From Pseudomonas cavernae (GTDB lineage Bacteria; Pseudomonadota; Gammaproteobacteria; Pseudomonadales; Pseudomonadaceae): 64,000 nucleotides of DNA. Each line of letters opens with the position of its first letter. The first letter of the stretch is position 1. The position numbers were made by a program, and so were the translations under genes. Location: contig NZ_CP032419.1 in the NCBI RefSeq assembly GCF_003595175.1, positions 3,968,001-4,032,000 on the forward strand. The letters run 5' to 3'. Below the pieces are notes generated by a model. It was not told the DNA's origin and did not search any database. It was given only the letters and a program-made list of their open reading frames with translations. This document shows, piece after piece, positions 24,830 to 34,956 of the stretch.

Positions 24830-25548
24830 GATTGCAACCCCTTGATAGCGCTGCCAAACGCTGTCTGGTAACCGTAGATCAGTTGTTGCCAGTCCGCCGC
24901 GTTCCACGACGAGTGGCGGCGCAGCTGCCGCAAGTCGTGCCGGGCCGCACGCCCGCGACTCAGGCGCCGCCGGCTTTTTTCCAGATCCAGCAGGGCGACC
25001 TCCACCTGCGGCTGCCCGCCCTCGCTTTCGCGTACCCGCACGAAGACATGCTTGGCGTACAGGCAACCGTGCTGCCAGCGCGCCCGGTGCAGGCGCGCCA
25101 GCAGCTCGCTCAGACGCTGCAGCAGGCGTTGATGCACGGCTTCGCCATGGCGCTCGCGGCCACCCGCGGCGTACCAGGCGTCGATGTCGACAAAGCCCTC
25201 CAGCGCCTCGGTCACCAGCAGGGCCCGCCAGTCGTGATCCGGCTCTTGCTGGGCGCCGCAATACACTAGATTCGGTACCGTCACCCCGAGCCGGCGGAAG
25301 GCCTTGAGGGCATCGCGCTCGCGCAGCACCGTCGGGCGGCCGAAGGGGTAGCGCAGGCTGCGGTAGAGGTGGCCGACCTGGCGCTTGGCATACAGCAAGC
25401 GGCCGTCGTCGGCGCGCAGCCGCATCACACCGCTTTCGCCGCCGCGGCGTTGATTGGGCGCCTCGACCCACTCGCCGCGTTGCTGCCACCAGAAGTCAAA
25501 ATGCCCAGATTGGATCCGCACCCGAGCCGACTGCAATGCCATACCCAT
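24826..25548 (-). CDS. inaA: InaA/WapQ-type lipopolysaccharide kinase
   Basis: A 240-residue protein of the InaA / LPS core heptose kinase family, with a eukaryotic-like kinase fold. ADDGRLLYAKRQ carries the ATP-binding Lys, LLARLHRARWQHGCLYAKHVFV is the catalytic loop region with the HG.L..KH pattern, and VALLDLEKSRRR supplies the metal-binding Asp. The start ATG at 25548 is preferred; a second ATG at 25542 is possible. It begins four bases after the methyltransferase stop. In P. fluorescens the equivalent methyltransferase/wapQ operon is controlled by ColRS and maintains outer-membrane integrity. The neighbouring colRS genes here fit that. Confidence 0.82.
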   Translation of the reverse strand: MGMALQSARVRIQSGHFDFWWQQRGEWVEAPNQRRGGESGVMRLRADDGRLLYAKRQVGHLYRSLRYPFGRPTVLRERDALKAFRRLGVTVPNLVYCGAQQEPDHDWRALLVTEALEGFVDIDAWYAAGGRERHGEAVHQRLLQRLSELLARLHRARWQHGCLYAKHVFVRVRESEGGQPQVEVALLDLEKSRRRLSRGRAARHDLRQLRRHSSWNAADWQQLIYGYQTAFGSAIKGLQS

Positions 25549-25551
25549 CAA

Positions 25552-26232
25552 TCAGCCCTTGCGCAAGACGTACACACGCCACATGGCGTACAACGGCAGG
25601 AAGTCGAAATGCTCCTGGACGCGGAAGCCGGCCTGACGAAACTCGGCCTCGACCGTGGCCGCCGGGATCACGAAACGGTTCTGGTAATCCGTCGACCCGC
25701 TTCTGGCCGCGCGCCGGCGCTCCAGGCGCGTCCGCCGCCAGGCCTTGAAGTTGCCGTCGACCCACAACGACAGGATCAGGCTGTCACGCGACACCCGCGC
25801 GCACTCACGCAGCAGCTTCTGCCGGTGCTCGGCGTCGCCGATGTGGTGCAGCAGGCGCATGCAGAAGATGCTGTCCACCGAGTTGTCTGGCAGCTCGATG
25901 GCGAAGGCCGAGGTCTGCAGCGGTTTGACGCGGCTCACCACTTCCGCCGGCTGGGCGGCACAGGCCACCCGCAACATGTCGGCCGAGTTGTCCGCGCCGA
26001 TGATCACGCGGTTGGGCTTTTCCGCCAGCAGCGGCCAGAACCGCCCGGCGCCGCAGGGTAGATCGAGCACCAGCCCCGGCTCGCCGGCCAGAGCCAGGGC
26101 ACGCCGGGCCAGCTGTTCGTCACGCCGATGGGACATCCGCCGCCAGAAACCATCCTGATGCTTGCGCAGATATTCCTGGGCATGCTCCTGATCGTACTTG
26201 TCGGAGAATTCGAGCTTGATTGGCTGGGACAT
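25552..26232 (-). CDS. Class I SAM-dependent methyltransferase
   Basis: A 226-residue methyltransferase. Motif I is GLVLDLPCGAGRF near residues 53-65. The acidic residue after strand 2 is in VIIGADNS, and DSIFCMRLLHHIGD is the motif IV region. The substrate is unknown. It is the first gene of a three-gene operon with the LPS kinase and a small exported protein, has GGAGGGCC before its ATG, and is preceded by a ColR-box candidate at 26299-26314. This matches the ColRS-controlled methyltransferase/wapQ operon known from P. fluorescens. Confidence 0.85.
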   Translation of the reverse strand: MSQPIKLEFSDKYDQEHAQEYLRKHQDGFWRRMSHRRDEQLARRALALAGEPGLVLDLPCGAGRFWPLLAEKPNRVIIGADNSADMLRVACAAQPAEVVSRVKPLQTSAFAIELPDNSVDSIFCMRLLHHIGDAEHRQKLLRECARVSRDSLILSLWVDGNFKAWRRTRLERRRAARSGSTDYQNRFVIPAATVEAEFRQAGFRVQEHFDFLPLYAMWRVYVLRKG

Positions 26233-26298
26233 GAGGCCCTCCTGAGGACTATTCGCACCACCCTAGCCCTCGGCCTATCAACAACCGGTCAACCCAAG

Positions 26299-26314
26299 GT
26301 GAAAATTTCGTCAA
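26299..26314 (-). promoter_or_regulatory. ColR-box candidate before the methyltransferase operon
   Basis: The minus strand reads TTGACGAAATTTTCAC, against the P. putida ColR consensus as I recall it, YYNASNNYTTTTTCAC (two mismatches). It ends 66 bases before the methyltransferase ATG. It shares TTTGACG.A.TTTTCACC with the site at 28431-28446. Confidence 0.55.
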
Positions 26315-26410
26315 AGCCCGCGTTTCCGATAACGGCACGCGGAACAGCTACGGGGCTCTGACCCTGCAGGCGCCGAGTGGTTCGCCTGGCGCGCTCACCG
26401 AAGGTTGCAG

Positions 26411-27682
26411 TTATCCCACCAGCTCGACCCGGAAGCGGCAGCCGCTCGGCTCCACTGCCGCCAGCTGCACCGTCCAGCCCTGGCTCTCGCAGATCCTCTG
26501 CACCAGCGACAGGCCCAGCCCCAGGCCATCGCCGCGCTGCTCGCCGCCACGCACGAACGGCTGGAACACCGCCTCGCGCTGGCTCTCGGGGATGCCGACG
26601 CCGGTATCCTCGATGACGAAGCCGTTGCTCAGCAGGCCCAGGCTGATCCGCCCGTGATCGGTGTAGTGCCAGGCATTACGCAACAGGTTGCCCATCACCG
26701 TGCGCAGCAGGGTCGGGTTGAATTTGCCCTGCAGCGCTTCGCCGTGCTGGTAGTCCAGCTGCAGGCCTTTGCTCTCGATCGGCTCGCGCCACTGTTCGAC
26801 CAGTTCGTCGGCGATGCTGCCGAGGCTGATTTCCGGCAGCGAGTCGGCATCGTCCTGCTGCGCGCGTGCCAGGGTGAGGAAGGTCTGCACCAGTTCGCGC
26901 ATTTCCTGGGTAGCCCGGGCGATGCGCTCCACCTGGGCACGGGCACGCGGGTCGAGGGTCGAGTTTTCCAGCAACAGTTCGCAGGAGCTGGCCAGCACCA
27001 TCAAGGGTGTGCGCAGTTCATGGCTGACATCGCTGGTGAACAGCCGCTCGCGCGTCAGGGCGTGGCGCAACAGGCCGAGGGTGGTATCGAAGGCGGCCGC
27101 CAGTTGGCCGACCTCGTCCTCGGCATAGTCCGGCTCCAAGGGCGGCGCCAAGGCCAGCAGCTGATCGCGATGCCGCACCTGGCGCGACAGCCGCACCACC
27201 GGCTCGATCACCTTGCGCGCCAGCAGCCAGCCGAGCACCAACGCCAGCGCGATGCTGAGCAGGAAGCCGACGAGCACCACGGCGAACAGCACCCGCTCGC
27301 GCTTCTCAAACTCGCTCTGATCCTGCAGCAGCACATAGCGGCGCCCGTCGACCACACGCACGAAGCCGTGATACGACAGCTCGCCGCGGAACACCTCGTG
27401 GAAGCCCGGGCCAAGGCCCTTGAGGTCGTCGGGCAGGCCGAAGCCGTACTGGCCGCCGGTGAAATAGAACAACTGCTCCGGCTCCGGACGCTGACGCCAG
27501 TCGTCCATGGTCTCCATCCGCAGCAGGCGGTCGAGATCACCGCCCAACTCGCGGGAAATCAGGCGCTCCTCGACCACGTGCACCGCCTCGACGATGCCCA
27601 GAGCGAAGGTGCCCGCCACCAGCGTGCTCATCAGCACGAAGGCGATGACGATGCGCCGCGACAGGCTGTGCTTAAACTCCAT
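26411..27682 (-). CDS. colS: Sensor histidine kinase ColS
   Basis: A 423-residue membrane kinase. Helices at about 11-31 and 132-155 enclose a periplasmic sensor of about 100 residues; HAMP follows. His221 in SHELRTPL is the phosphorylated residue. NLLRNAWHYTDHG (N box), DTGVGIPES (G1) and GDGLGLGLSLVQR (G2) complete the ATPase domain. ColS is reported to respond to excess zinc, iron and related metals through acidic periplasmic residues; the sensor here is Glu/Asp-rich. It overlaps the end of colR by 11 bases, so both are co-translated. Confidence 0.9.
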   Translation of the reverse strand: MEFKHSLSRRIVIAFVLMSTLVAGTFALGIVEAVHVVEERLISRELGGDLDRLLRMETMDDWRQRPEPEQLFYFTGGQYGFGLPDDLKGLGPGFHEVFRGELSYHGFVRVVDGRRYVLLQDQSEFEKRERVLFAVVLVGFLLSIALALVLGWLLARKVIEPVVRLSRQVRHRDQLLALAPPLEPDYAEDEVGQLAAAFDTTLGLLRHALTRERLFTSDVSHELRTPLMVLASSCELLLENSTLDPRARAQVERIARATQEMRELVQTFLTLARAQQDDADSLPEISLGSIADELVEQWREPIESKGLQLDYQHGEALQGKFNPTLLRTVMGNLLRNAWHYTDHGRISLGLLSNGFVIEDTGVGIPESQREAVFQPFVRGGEQRGDGLGLGLSLVQRICESQGWTVQLAAVEPSGCRFRVELVG

Positions 27683-28355
27683 CGTCGACCTCGGCCAAGC
27701 GGTAACCGACGCCGTGCACGGTATGCAGCAGCGGGCTGGCGAACGGCTTGTCGATCACCTGGCGCAGCTGGTGAATATGGCTGCGCAGGCTGTCGCTGTC
27801 CGGGCAGTCGTCGCCCCACAGCGCCTCCTCCAGCACTTCCCGACGCAGCACGTGCGGGCTTTTCTGCATCAGCACGGCGAGCAGCTTGAGGCCCACCGGA
27901 TTGAGCTTGAGCGTGCGCCCGCCGCGGCTGACCTGCAGGGTATCCAAGTCGTAGCTGAGATCGCCCACCTGCAGGCTGCGCCGCCCGCCGCCCTGGCTGC
28001 GGCGCAGCACCGCCTCGATGCGCGCCGCCAGCTCGGACAGCGCGAAGGGCTTGAGCAGATAATCGTCGGCGCCGGCACGGAAGCCCTGCAGGCGGTCGTC
28101 CAGTTGGTCGCGGGCGGTCAGCATGATCACCGGGGTGTCGCGCCGGGCATCCTCGCGCAGGCGCCTGCACAGGGTGTAGCCGTCCAGGCCGGGGAGCATG
28201 ATGTCGAGGACGATCAGGTCGTAATGCTCGCTGGCCGCCAGGTGCAGGCCCGTCAGGCCGTCCTGAGCGCAATCCACGCCGTAGCCCTTGATTCCCAGGT
28301 AATCGGCCATGTTGGCCAGGATGTCGCGATTGTCTTCGACCAGCAGAATGCGCAT
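27672..28355 (-). CDS. colR: Response regulator ColR
   Basis: A 227-residue OmpR-family regulator. The receiver domain has the acidic pair near residues 8-11 (EDNRD), phospho-acceptor Asp51 (IVLDIMLPGLDGY) and Lys in the LKPFA loop. The C-terminal winged helix covers about 130-222 (LNPVGLKLLAVLMQKSPHVL...LRSHIHQLR). It is transcribed away from the LTA-synthase-like gene across a 163-base gap that contains a ColR-box candidate. The genes on both sides of colRS are envelope-modifying enzymes, the expected regulon. Confidence 0.9.
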   Translation of the reverse strand: MRILLVEDNRDILANMADYLGIKGYGVDCAQDGLTGLHLAASEHYDLIVLDIMLPGLDGYTLCRRLREDARRDTPVIMLTARDQLDDRLQGFRAGADDYLLKPFALSELAARIEAVLRRSQGGGRRSLQVGDLSYDLDTLQVSRGGRTLKLNPVGLKLLAVLMQKSPHVLRREVLEEALWGDDCPDSDSLRSHIHQLRQVIDKPFASPLLHTVHGVGYRLAEVDDGV

Positions 28356-28430
28356 TGCCTATTCCTCATCGGCGCGTGTCGGCGCCGTCTGCAGCAAACG
28401 ATAACCCGAAGACTCCCGCTTGCCGCGCCT

Positions 28431-28446
28431 TTGACGGATTTTTCAC
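28431..28446 (+). promoter_or_regulatory. ColR-box candidate before the LTA-synthase-like gene
   Basis: TTGACGGATTTTTCAC matches the recalled P. putida ColR consensus YYNASNNYTTTTTCAC at all but one position. It ends 72 bases before the ATG at 28519 and 75 bases upstream of colR on the other strand, so it could also control colRS itself. Confidence 0.6.
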
Positions 28447-28518
28447 CCGCGATTCACGCCGCCATTACGGCGTCCTGCCCAGACTGCCGGCCATCGTTCC
28501 CCCTGCTGGATGGTCCCC

Positions 28519-30468
28519 ATGCCGCTGCTGCGCACCGCTCCCCTCCGCTATCTGCTTGTGCTGTTATCGACCTGGCTGGCCGTATTCCTGCTGACCCGTG
28601 GCGTACTGCTGGGCAGTCACCTGCACGAGGCGGCGGGCGGCTTCCTGCACGTGTTCGCCATCGGCCTGCTGTATGACCTCGGTTTCCTCGCCTACGCCGC
28701 CCTGCCGCTCGGCCTGTATCTGCTGCTGTGCCCTCCGGCGCTGTGGTGCCGCCCTGGGCACCGGTTGTTCCTGCACATCGTGCTGGCCGTCAGCCTGTTC
28801 CTGATGCTGTTCACCGCCGTGGCGGAATGGCTGTTCTGGGGCGAGTTCGGCGTGCGCTTCAACTTCATCGCCGTCGATTACCTGGTGTACTCCGACGAGG
28901 TGCTGCACAACCTGCTGGAGTCCTACCCCATCGGCCGCCTGCTGGCCAGTCTGGCGCTGGTCACCGCTGCGCTGCTGCTGGTCCTGCACAAGCCGCTCAA
29001 GGCTGCGCTGGCCGCGCCCCTGCCGGCGTTGCGCGGACGGCTGGCAGGTGGCCTGGCCCTGGCCGTGTTGGCCGGCCTCAGCGGCCTGCTGCTCGATCAG
29101 GACCAGCCGCGCGGCCTGGGCGGCAATGCCTACCAGCACGAACTGGCGAGCAATGGCCCGTACCAGTTCTTCGCCGCCTTTCGCAACAACGAGCTGGACT
29201 ACCCGCAGTTCTACCGCAGCCTGCCGCCCGCCGTGGTGGCCCAGCAGTTGCGCCACGAACTGAGCGAGCCGAACGCACGCTTCGTCGCGGCCGACCCGCT
29301 GGACATCCGCCGGCAGATCGACAACCCCGGCACCCCGCGCCGGCCCAACATCGTCCTGGTGACCATCGAAAGCCTCAGCGCCAAGTACCTGGGCAGCAAC
29401 GGCGACCCGCGCCAGCTGACCCCGAACCTCGACGCGCTGCGCCAGCACAGCCTCTACTTCAACAACTTCTATGCCACCGGCACGCGCACCGACCGCGGCC
29501 TGGAAGCCATCACCCTGTCGGTACCGCCCACCCCCGGCCGCTCCATCGTCAAGCGCATCGGTCGCGAGAGCGGCTTCGCCAGCCTCGGCCAGCAGCTCGA
29601 CGCGCAGGGCTACGACAGCGTGTTCGTCTATGGCGGGCGCGGCTACTTCGACAACATGAACGCCTTCTTCAGCGGCAACGGCTACCGGGTGGTCGACCAG
29701 AGCAGCGTCGCCGAGGCCGACATCCACTTCAAGAACGCCTGGGGCATGGCCGACGAGGATCTGTACAACCAGACCCTCAAGCTCGCCGATGCCGACTACG
29801 CCCGCGGCAAGCCGTTCCTGCTGCAGCTGATGACCACCTCCAATCACCGCCCCTACAGCTACCCAGATGGACGCATCGATATCGCCTCCGGCGCCGGCCG
29901 CGAAGGCGCGGTGAAGTACACCGACTGGGCCATCGGCCAGTTCCTCGCCGCCGCGCGGCACAAGCCCTGGTTCGACAACACCCTGTTCGTCTTCGTCGCC
30001 GACCACTGCGCCGGCAGCGCCGGCATGGAAGACCTGCCGGTGGCCAACTACCAGATTCCGCTGTTCGTCTACGCGCCGAAACTGGTGCAGGCCGGTGAGA
30101 ACGACCGCCTGGCCAGCCAGATCGACCTCGCCCCGACCCTGCTCGGCCTGCTCAACCTGGACTACCAGTCGACCTTCTTCGGCCGCAACCTGCTGCAGGC
30201 GAGCAGCGCGCCGCCGCGCGTACTGCTCGGCAACTACCAGCACCTGGGCCTGTTCGACGGCCACGACCTGGCCATCCTCAGCCCGCGCCGGGCCATCCGC
30301 CGGCATGACGACGCCCTCGGCGCCAGCCGCGAAGCGCCGGCCGCCAGCGACGACCCGCTGGTGGTGCGTGACATCGCCTACTACCAGGCCGCCAGTTACG
30401 CCCTCCACCATCACCTGCTGGCCTGGCAAGCCCCGACACCCGCCGCCACCGCGCTGAGCCAGCGCTGA
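28519..30468 (+). CDS. LTA-synthase/sulfatase-family membrane transferase
   Basis: A 649-residue protein with about five N-terminal membrane helices (to about residue 190) and a periplasmic alkaline-phosphatase-fold domain. NIVLVTIESLSAKYLG carries the metal-binding Glu, TGTRTDRGLEAI the nucleophilic Thr (about 322-324), and FVFVADHCAG the Asp-His metal ligands. In Gram-negatives this family transfers phosphoglycerol or phosphoethanolamine to glycans or lipids. The start at 28519 is preferred because GGATGG precedes it; ATG 28510 is also in frame. It is followed by a PAP2 phosphatase and preceded by a ColR-box candidate, suggesting LPS or lipid head-group modification under ColRS. Confidence 0.8.
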   Translation: MPLLRTAPLRYLLVLLSTWLAVFLLTRGVLLGSHLHEAAGGFLHVFAIGLLYDLGFLAYAALPLGLYLLLCPPALWCRPGHRLFLHIVLAVSLFLMLFTAVAEWLFWGEFGVRFNFIAVDYLVYSDEVLHNLLESYPIGRLLASLALVTAALLLVLHKPLKAALAAPLPALRGRLAGGLALAVLAGLSGLLLDQDQPRGLGGNAYQHELASNGPYQFFAAFRNNELDYPQFYRSLPPAVVAQQLRHELSEPNARFVAADPLDIRRQIDNPGTPRRPNIVLVTIESLSAKYLGSNGDPRQLTPNLDALRQHSLYFNNFYATGTRTDRGLEAITLSVPPTPGRSIVKRIGRESGFASLGQQLDAQGYDSVFVYGGRGYFDNMNAFFSGNGYRVVDQSSVAEADIHFKNAWGMADEDLYNQTLKLADADYARGKPFLLQLMTTSNHRPYSYPDGRIDIASGAGREGAVKYTDWAIGQFLAAARHKPWFDNTLFVFVADHCAGSAGMEDLPVANYQIPLFVYAPKLVQAGENDRLASQIDLAPTLLGLLNLDYQSTFFGRNLLQASSAPPRVLLGNYQHLGLFDGHDLAILSPRRAIRRHDDALGASREAPAASDDPLVVRDIAYYQAASYALHHHLLAWQAPTPAATALSQR

Positions 30469-30473
30469 CCCGT

Positions 30474-30507
30474 CCAGCCCCGGCTCCGTGCCGGGGCTGG
30501 CGTTTTT
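30474..30507 (+). terminator. Hairpin between the transferase and PAP2 genes
   Basis: CCAGCCCCGGC pairs with GCCGGGGCTGG around TCCGT, followed by CGTTTTT. It may terminate or attenuate transcription before the PAP2 gene, which starts 18 bases later. Confidence 0.65.
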
Positions 30508-30524
30508 CCCAACCGGACTCCGCC

Positions 30525-31253
30525 ATGCCATCGACCGCTGCTTCGCGCCCCCTCAACCTCTGGCTGAGCCTCTGCCTGCCGCTGGCGTTGATCGCCCTGC
30601 TGCTGCTCGTCGAGCCGACACGCCTGGACTTCGCCCTCGCCCAGTTGTTCTACAGCCCCGGGCAAGGTTTCATCGGCCGCCACAGTGCCTTTCTCGAAGA
30701 CGTGCTGCATGACCGCGCCAAGCAGGCGGTGATCCTCTTCGGCGTGCTGGCCATCGTCGGGCTGCTGATCAGCTGCGCCTATAAACCCTGGACCCACCTG
30801 CGCCGGCCACTGGCTTACCTGGTGCTGGCGATGGCGCTGTCCACCGCCATAGTCACCCCGCTGAAGGCCCTGACCGCGGTGCACTGCCCCTGGAGCCTGA
30901 GCGACTTCGGCGGCACGGAAACCTACACCCCACTGCTGGCCGAGCGCGCACCGACCCTGCATCCGGGCCGCTGCTGGCCGGGCGGGCATGCCAGCAGTGG
31001 CTTCACCTTCTTCGCCCTGTTCTTCCTGCTGCGCGACCGCCGCCCGCGCCTGGCCCGCGTGGCGCTGCTCGGCACCCTGGCGTTGGGCAGCCTGTTTTCC
31101 CTGGCGCGCATGATGCAGGGCGCGCACTTCCTCTCGCACAATGTCTGGACGGCCTTGCTCGACTGGCTGATCTGCCTGGGCGCCTATCGGATGCTGCTGT
31201 ATCGGCCGGCTGCAGAGGAGCGCAGTACCGCAGAGCTGTCGGCGAGCGCCTAG
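30525..31253 (+). CDS. PAP2-family membrane phosphatase
   Basis: A 242-residue integral membrane phosphatase with five to six helices. The PAP2 motif 2 is PGGHASSGF (His155), and the motif 3 region is RMMQGAHFLSHNVWT with Arg195 and His201. Members remove phosphate from lipid A, undecaprenyl diphosphate or phosphatidylglycerophosphate. Pairing with an LTA-synthase-like transferase suggests recycling or modifying a lipid head group in the inner membrane. The exact lipid cannot be told from the sequence. Confidence 0.8.
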   Translation: MPSTAASRPLNLWLSLCLPLALIALLLLVEPTRLDFALAQLFYSPGQGFIGRHSAFLEDVLHDRAKQAVILFGVLAIVGLLISCAYKPWTHLRRPLAYLVLAMALSTAIVTPLKALTAVHCPWSLSDFGGTETYTPLLAERAPTLHPGRCWPGGHASSGFTFFALFFLLRDRRPRLARVALLGTLALGSLFSLARMMQGAHFLSHNVWTALLDWLICLGAYRMLLYRPAAEERSTAELSASA

Positions 31254-31371
31254 GGCCTACTCGCGCCGCAGTACGCCGGCGCGGTTTCGCGCGGGCACCC
31301 ACGGCGGGCTGCTGGCTGCGCTCCTGAGGCCGCCCTAGCAGGCCAATCCCCATCCGCAACTCCACGCCCAT

Positions 31372-31396
31372 AAAAAAGCCCCGCACAAGGCGGGGC
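31372..31396 (-). terminator. Rho-independent terminator after groEL
   Basis: On the minus strand GCCCCGC (31396-31390) pairs with GCGGGGC (31384-31378) around CTTGT, followed by TTTTTT (31377-31372). Confidence 0.85.
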
Positions 31397-31425
31397 TTCC
31401 AGGTACAGCTCGGGTGCCGGTAGGC

Positions 31426-33075
<1,650 letters not shown>

Positions 33076-33112
33076 TCAATTCTTGTCTGGGTAACAGAAA
33101 CTTGTTCGACTC

Positions 33113-33406
33113 TCAGCCTTCGATGACGGCGAGGATTTCGCTCTCGCTCATCACCAGCAGGTCTTCGCCATCGACCTTGACGGTGTTGCTGCCCGAATAC
33201 GGACCAAACACCACTTTGTCGCCCACTTTCACTGCCAGCGCGCGGACTTCACCGCTGTCCAGCAGCTTGCCGGTACCCACGGCGACGATTTCGCCACGGT
33301 TCGGCTTCTCGGCAGCCGAGCCCGGCAGCACGATACCGCCAGCGGTTTTCGATTCTTCTTCGCTGCGACGAATGACGACACGGTCATGCAGAGGACGAAG
33401 CTTCAT
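33113..33406 (-). CDS. groES: Co-chaperonin GroES
   Basis: A 97-residue co-chaperonin that caps Gro[37 protein letters not shown] includes the mobile loop around GGIVL. First gene of groESL, with AGGAGAGATCGAC before the ATG. The leader of about 140 bases contains a perfect 7-bp hairpin (ACTGTCG/CGACAGT, 33515-33532) just downstream of the heat-shock promoter. Confidence 0.98.
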   Translation of the reverse strand: MKLRPLHDRVVIRRSEEESKTAGGIVLPGSAAEKPNRGEIVAVGTGKLLDSGEVRALAVKVGDKVVFGPYSGSNTVKVDGEDLLVMSESEILAVIEG

Positions 33407-33550
33407 TGTCGATCTCTCCTAATTGAGTGGTTTCCATCGCCGATGCGCGCACCGGCTGGTTGGCAAATTCCGGCGTTGCCGGGTGCGACCCGCAGAGCGG
33501 GCCGCAGAAGACTGACTGTCGTAGCCGACAGTGACCTTGCGGTGACAGCT

Positions 33551-33578
33551 AGATAGGGGCGCCCGCCGGCATTTCAAG
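33551..33578 (-). promoter_or_regulatory. Sigma-32 heat-shock promoter of groESL
   Basis: On the minus strand CTTGAAA (33578-33572), 12 to 13 bases, then CCCCTATCT (33559-33551), close to the consensus CTTGAAA-N11-16-CCCCATNT. It lies 145 bases before groES. Confidence 0.75.
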
Positions 33579-33601
33579 GGGGCTGCGGAAAAAACTTTGC
33601 A

Positions 33602-34054
33602 TCAGCGGTCGCGATGCTCGTATTCGCCCTCGATGACGTTCGCCTGGCTGCGCCCGGAACGGGCCTGCAGGTCATCGGCGAAGGCCCGCCGACGCAGGGC
33701 CTGTTCCTGGACACGCCGGCGCAACTTGGCCACCAGCAGGCGGCGCACCGGCGGCAGCAGGCAGACCAGGCCGACGACGTCGCTGATAAAGCCCGGCAGC
33801 AACAGCAAGCCACCACCGACGGCGATCAGCAGCCCTTCGAGCATTTCTTCCTCGGGCAGCTCGCCACGCGCCAAGCGCTCGCGGGCGCGCCAGGCCGTGG
33901 CTAGCCCAGCCACCCGCAACAGCACGCCGCCGAGCACGGCCGTGCCGATGAGCAGCAGCAGGGTCGGCAACACGCCGATGGCACTGCCAACCTTGATCAA
34001 CACCGCCAACTCGATCAGCGGAAACAACAGCAATAACCAAACAAACGCGCGCAT
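33602..34054 (-). CDS. fxsA: FxsA family membrane protein
   Basis: A 150-residue inner-membrane protein with three or four helices (FVWLLLLFPLIELAVLIKVG first) and a basic, polar C-terminal tail. FxsA was named for suppressing F-exclusion of phage T7 in E. coli; its normal role is unknown. The start at 34054 is chosen because AAAGGA lies seven bases upstream and the protein then begins at the first helix. Its stop lies about 25 bases upstream of the groESL promoter, an arrangement recalled from other pseudomonads. Confidence 0.85.
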   Translation of the reverse strand: MRAFVWLLLLFPLIELAVLIKVGSAIGVLPTLLLLIGTAVLGGVLLRVAGLATAWRARERLARGELPEEEMLEGLLIAVGGGLLLLPGFISDVVGLVCLLPPVRRLLVAKLRRRVQEQALRRRAFADDLQARSGRSQANVIEGEYEHRDR

Positions 34055-34117
34055 GAACATGTCCTTTGCGGTCAATGACAACCGATAAAGGCTAGATGGC
34101 GGTCAGCGCCGGCAAAT

Positions 34118-34849
34118 TCAAGCTTCGCTCGCTTCCCGCTGTGGCCACACCTCGGCGCGAGCCAGCTGGACCAAGGCCTGGCGCACCGCGCCGGGGTTGT
34201 TACAGGATGTTGGGAACGCCAGCCAATGCAGCGCCTGGCCGATGCGCAGGTGGAAACCTTCGCTGTCGATCCCGGCCAATTCCGCTGCCGGCGCGGCGGG
34301 CAGCCCGGCCAGTTCGACATAATGGGCGATGGCCGCGACATGGTCCTGGTTCATGTGCTCGACCATGCCCAGCTCCGCCGCACCGGCGAAGGGATTGGCC
34401 AAGGTCATCTCGTTGAGCCAGTGAATCGCGCCGAATCCACCGATATAGCGCGCCCGCACCGGCTGCAGGCACCAGAAGTCGAAATCATGGGTGCGGTGAT
34501 AGTCACGGGCCTGAGGGAAATAGCGGTAGTAGCGCTCGGCCGCCGCCGCGATCGCCACCTCCCCGGTCAGTTGCCGGGCCTCGGCCAGCAGGGTCAGGCG
34601 TCCGACCGCCTGCACGTCCTCGGCGCCGCGTTCACCGACCAGTAGCGAGCACTTGGGATCTTTTTGCAAATTATGCGTGTGCTGGGCGATGCGGCTGATC
34701 AGGATCAACGGCCAGCCCTGTGCATCCAGGCAATAGGGCACCACCGATCCGAACGGGAATCCGGGCATGGCCTTGGACTGGGTGGAGAGCACCCCGCGGT
34801 ATTCCTTGAGTAGCAATTCTCGGGCATGCTTGCCGGCTTTCACGCTCAC
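34118..34849 (-). CDS. HugZ-like heme oxygenase/PNPOx-fold protein with DUF2470 domain
   Basis: A 243-residue cytoplasmic protein. Residues about 8-150 have the split-barrel fold of pyridoxamine-phosphate-oxidase-like proteins (LLKEYRGVLSTQSKAMPGFPFGSVVPY, SRIAQHTHNLQKDPKCSLLV). The C-terminal part is a DUF2470 domain (MVEHMNQDHVAAIAHY). This combination is found in HugZ heme-degrading enzymes and in proteins named heme utilisation protein. The start is GTG at 34849 with GAGGAG seven bases upstream. The heme role is inferred; a flavoprotein role is the alternative. Confidence 0.8.
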   Translation of the reverse strand: MSVKAGKHARELLLKEYRGVLSTQSKAMPGFPFGSVVPYCLDAQGWPLILISRIAQHTHNLQKDPKCSLLVGERGAEDVQAVGRLTLLAEARQLTGEVAIAAAAERYYRYFPQARDYHRTHDFDFWCLQPVRARYIGGFGAIHWLNEMTLANPFAGAAELGMVEHMNQDHVAAIAHYVELAGLPAAPAAELAGIDSEGFHLRIGQALHWLAFPTSCNNPGAVRQALVQLARAEVWPQREASEA

Positions 34850-34956
34850 CTAGTGACTCCTCGCAGAGAATTCGTCAGAAACGGACAGGCACCGGGCATT
34901 GCTGCCCAGAGCGCCCGCGGGGTTAACCATAGCTACATCCTTGAGGGGATTCTCGC

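Noticed and set aside
34885..34905. GGCAC...TTGCT before the SDR gene resembling a sigma-54 promoter
   Set aside because: The GG to GC spacing is 11 rather than 10 bases, which RpoN does not tolerate well.
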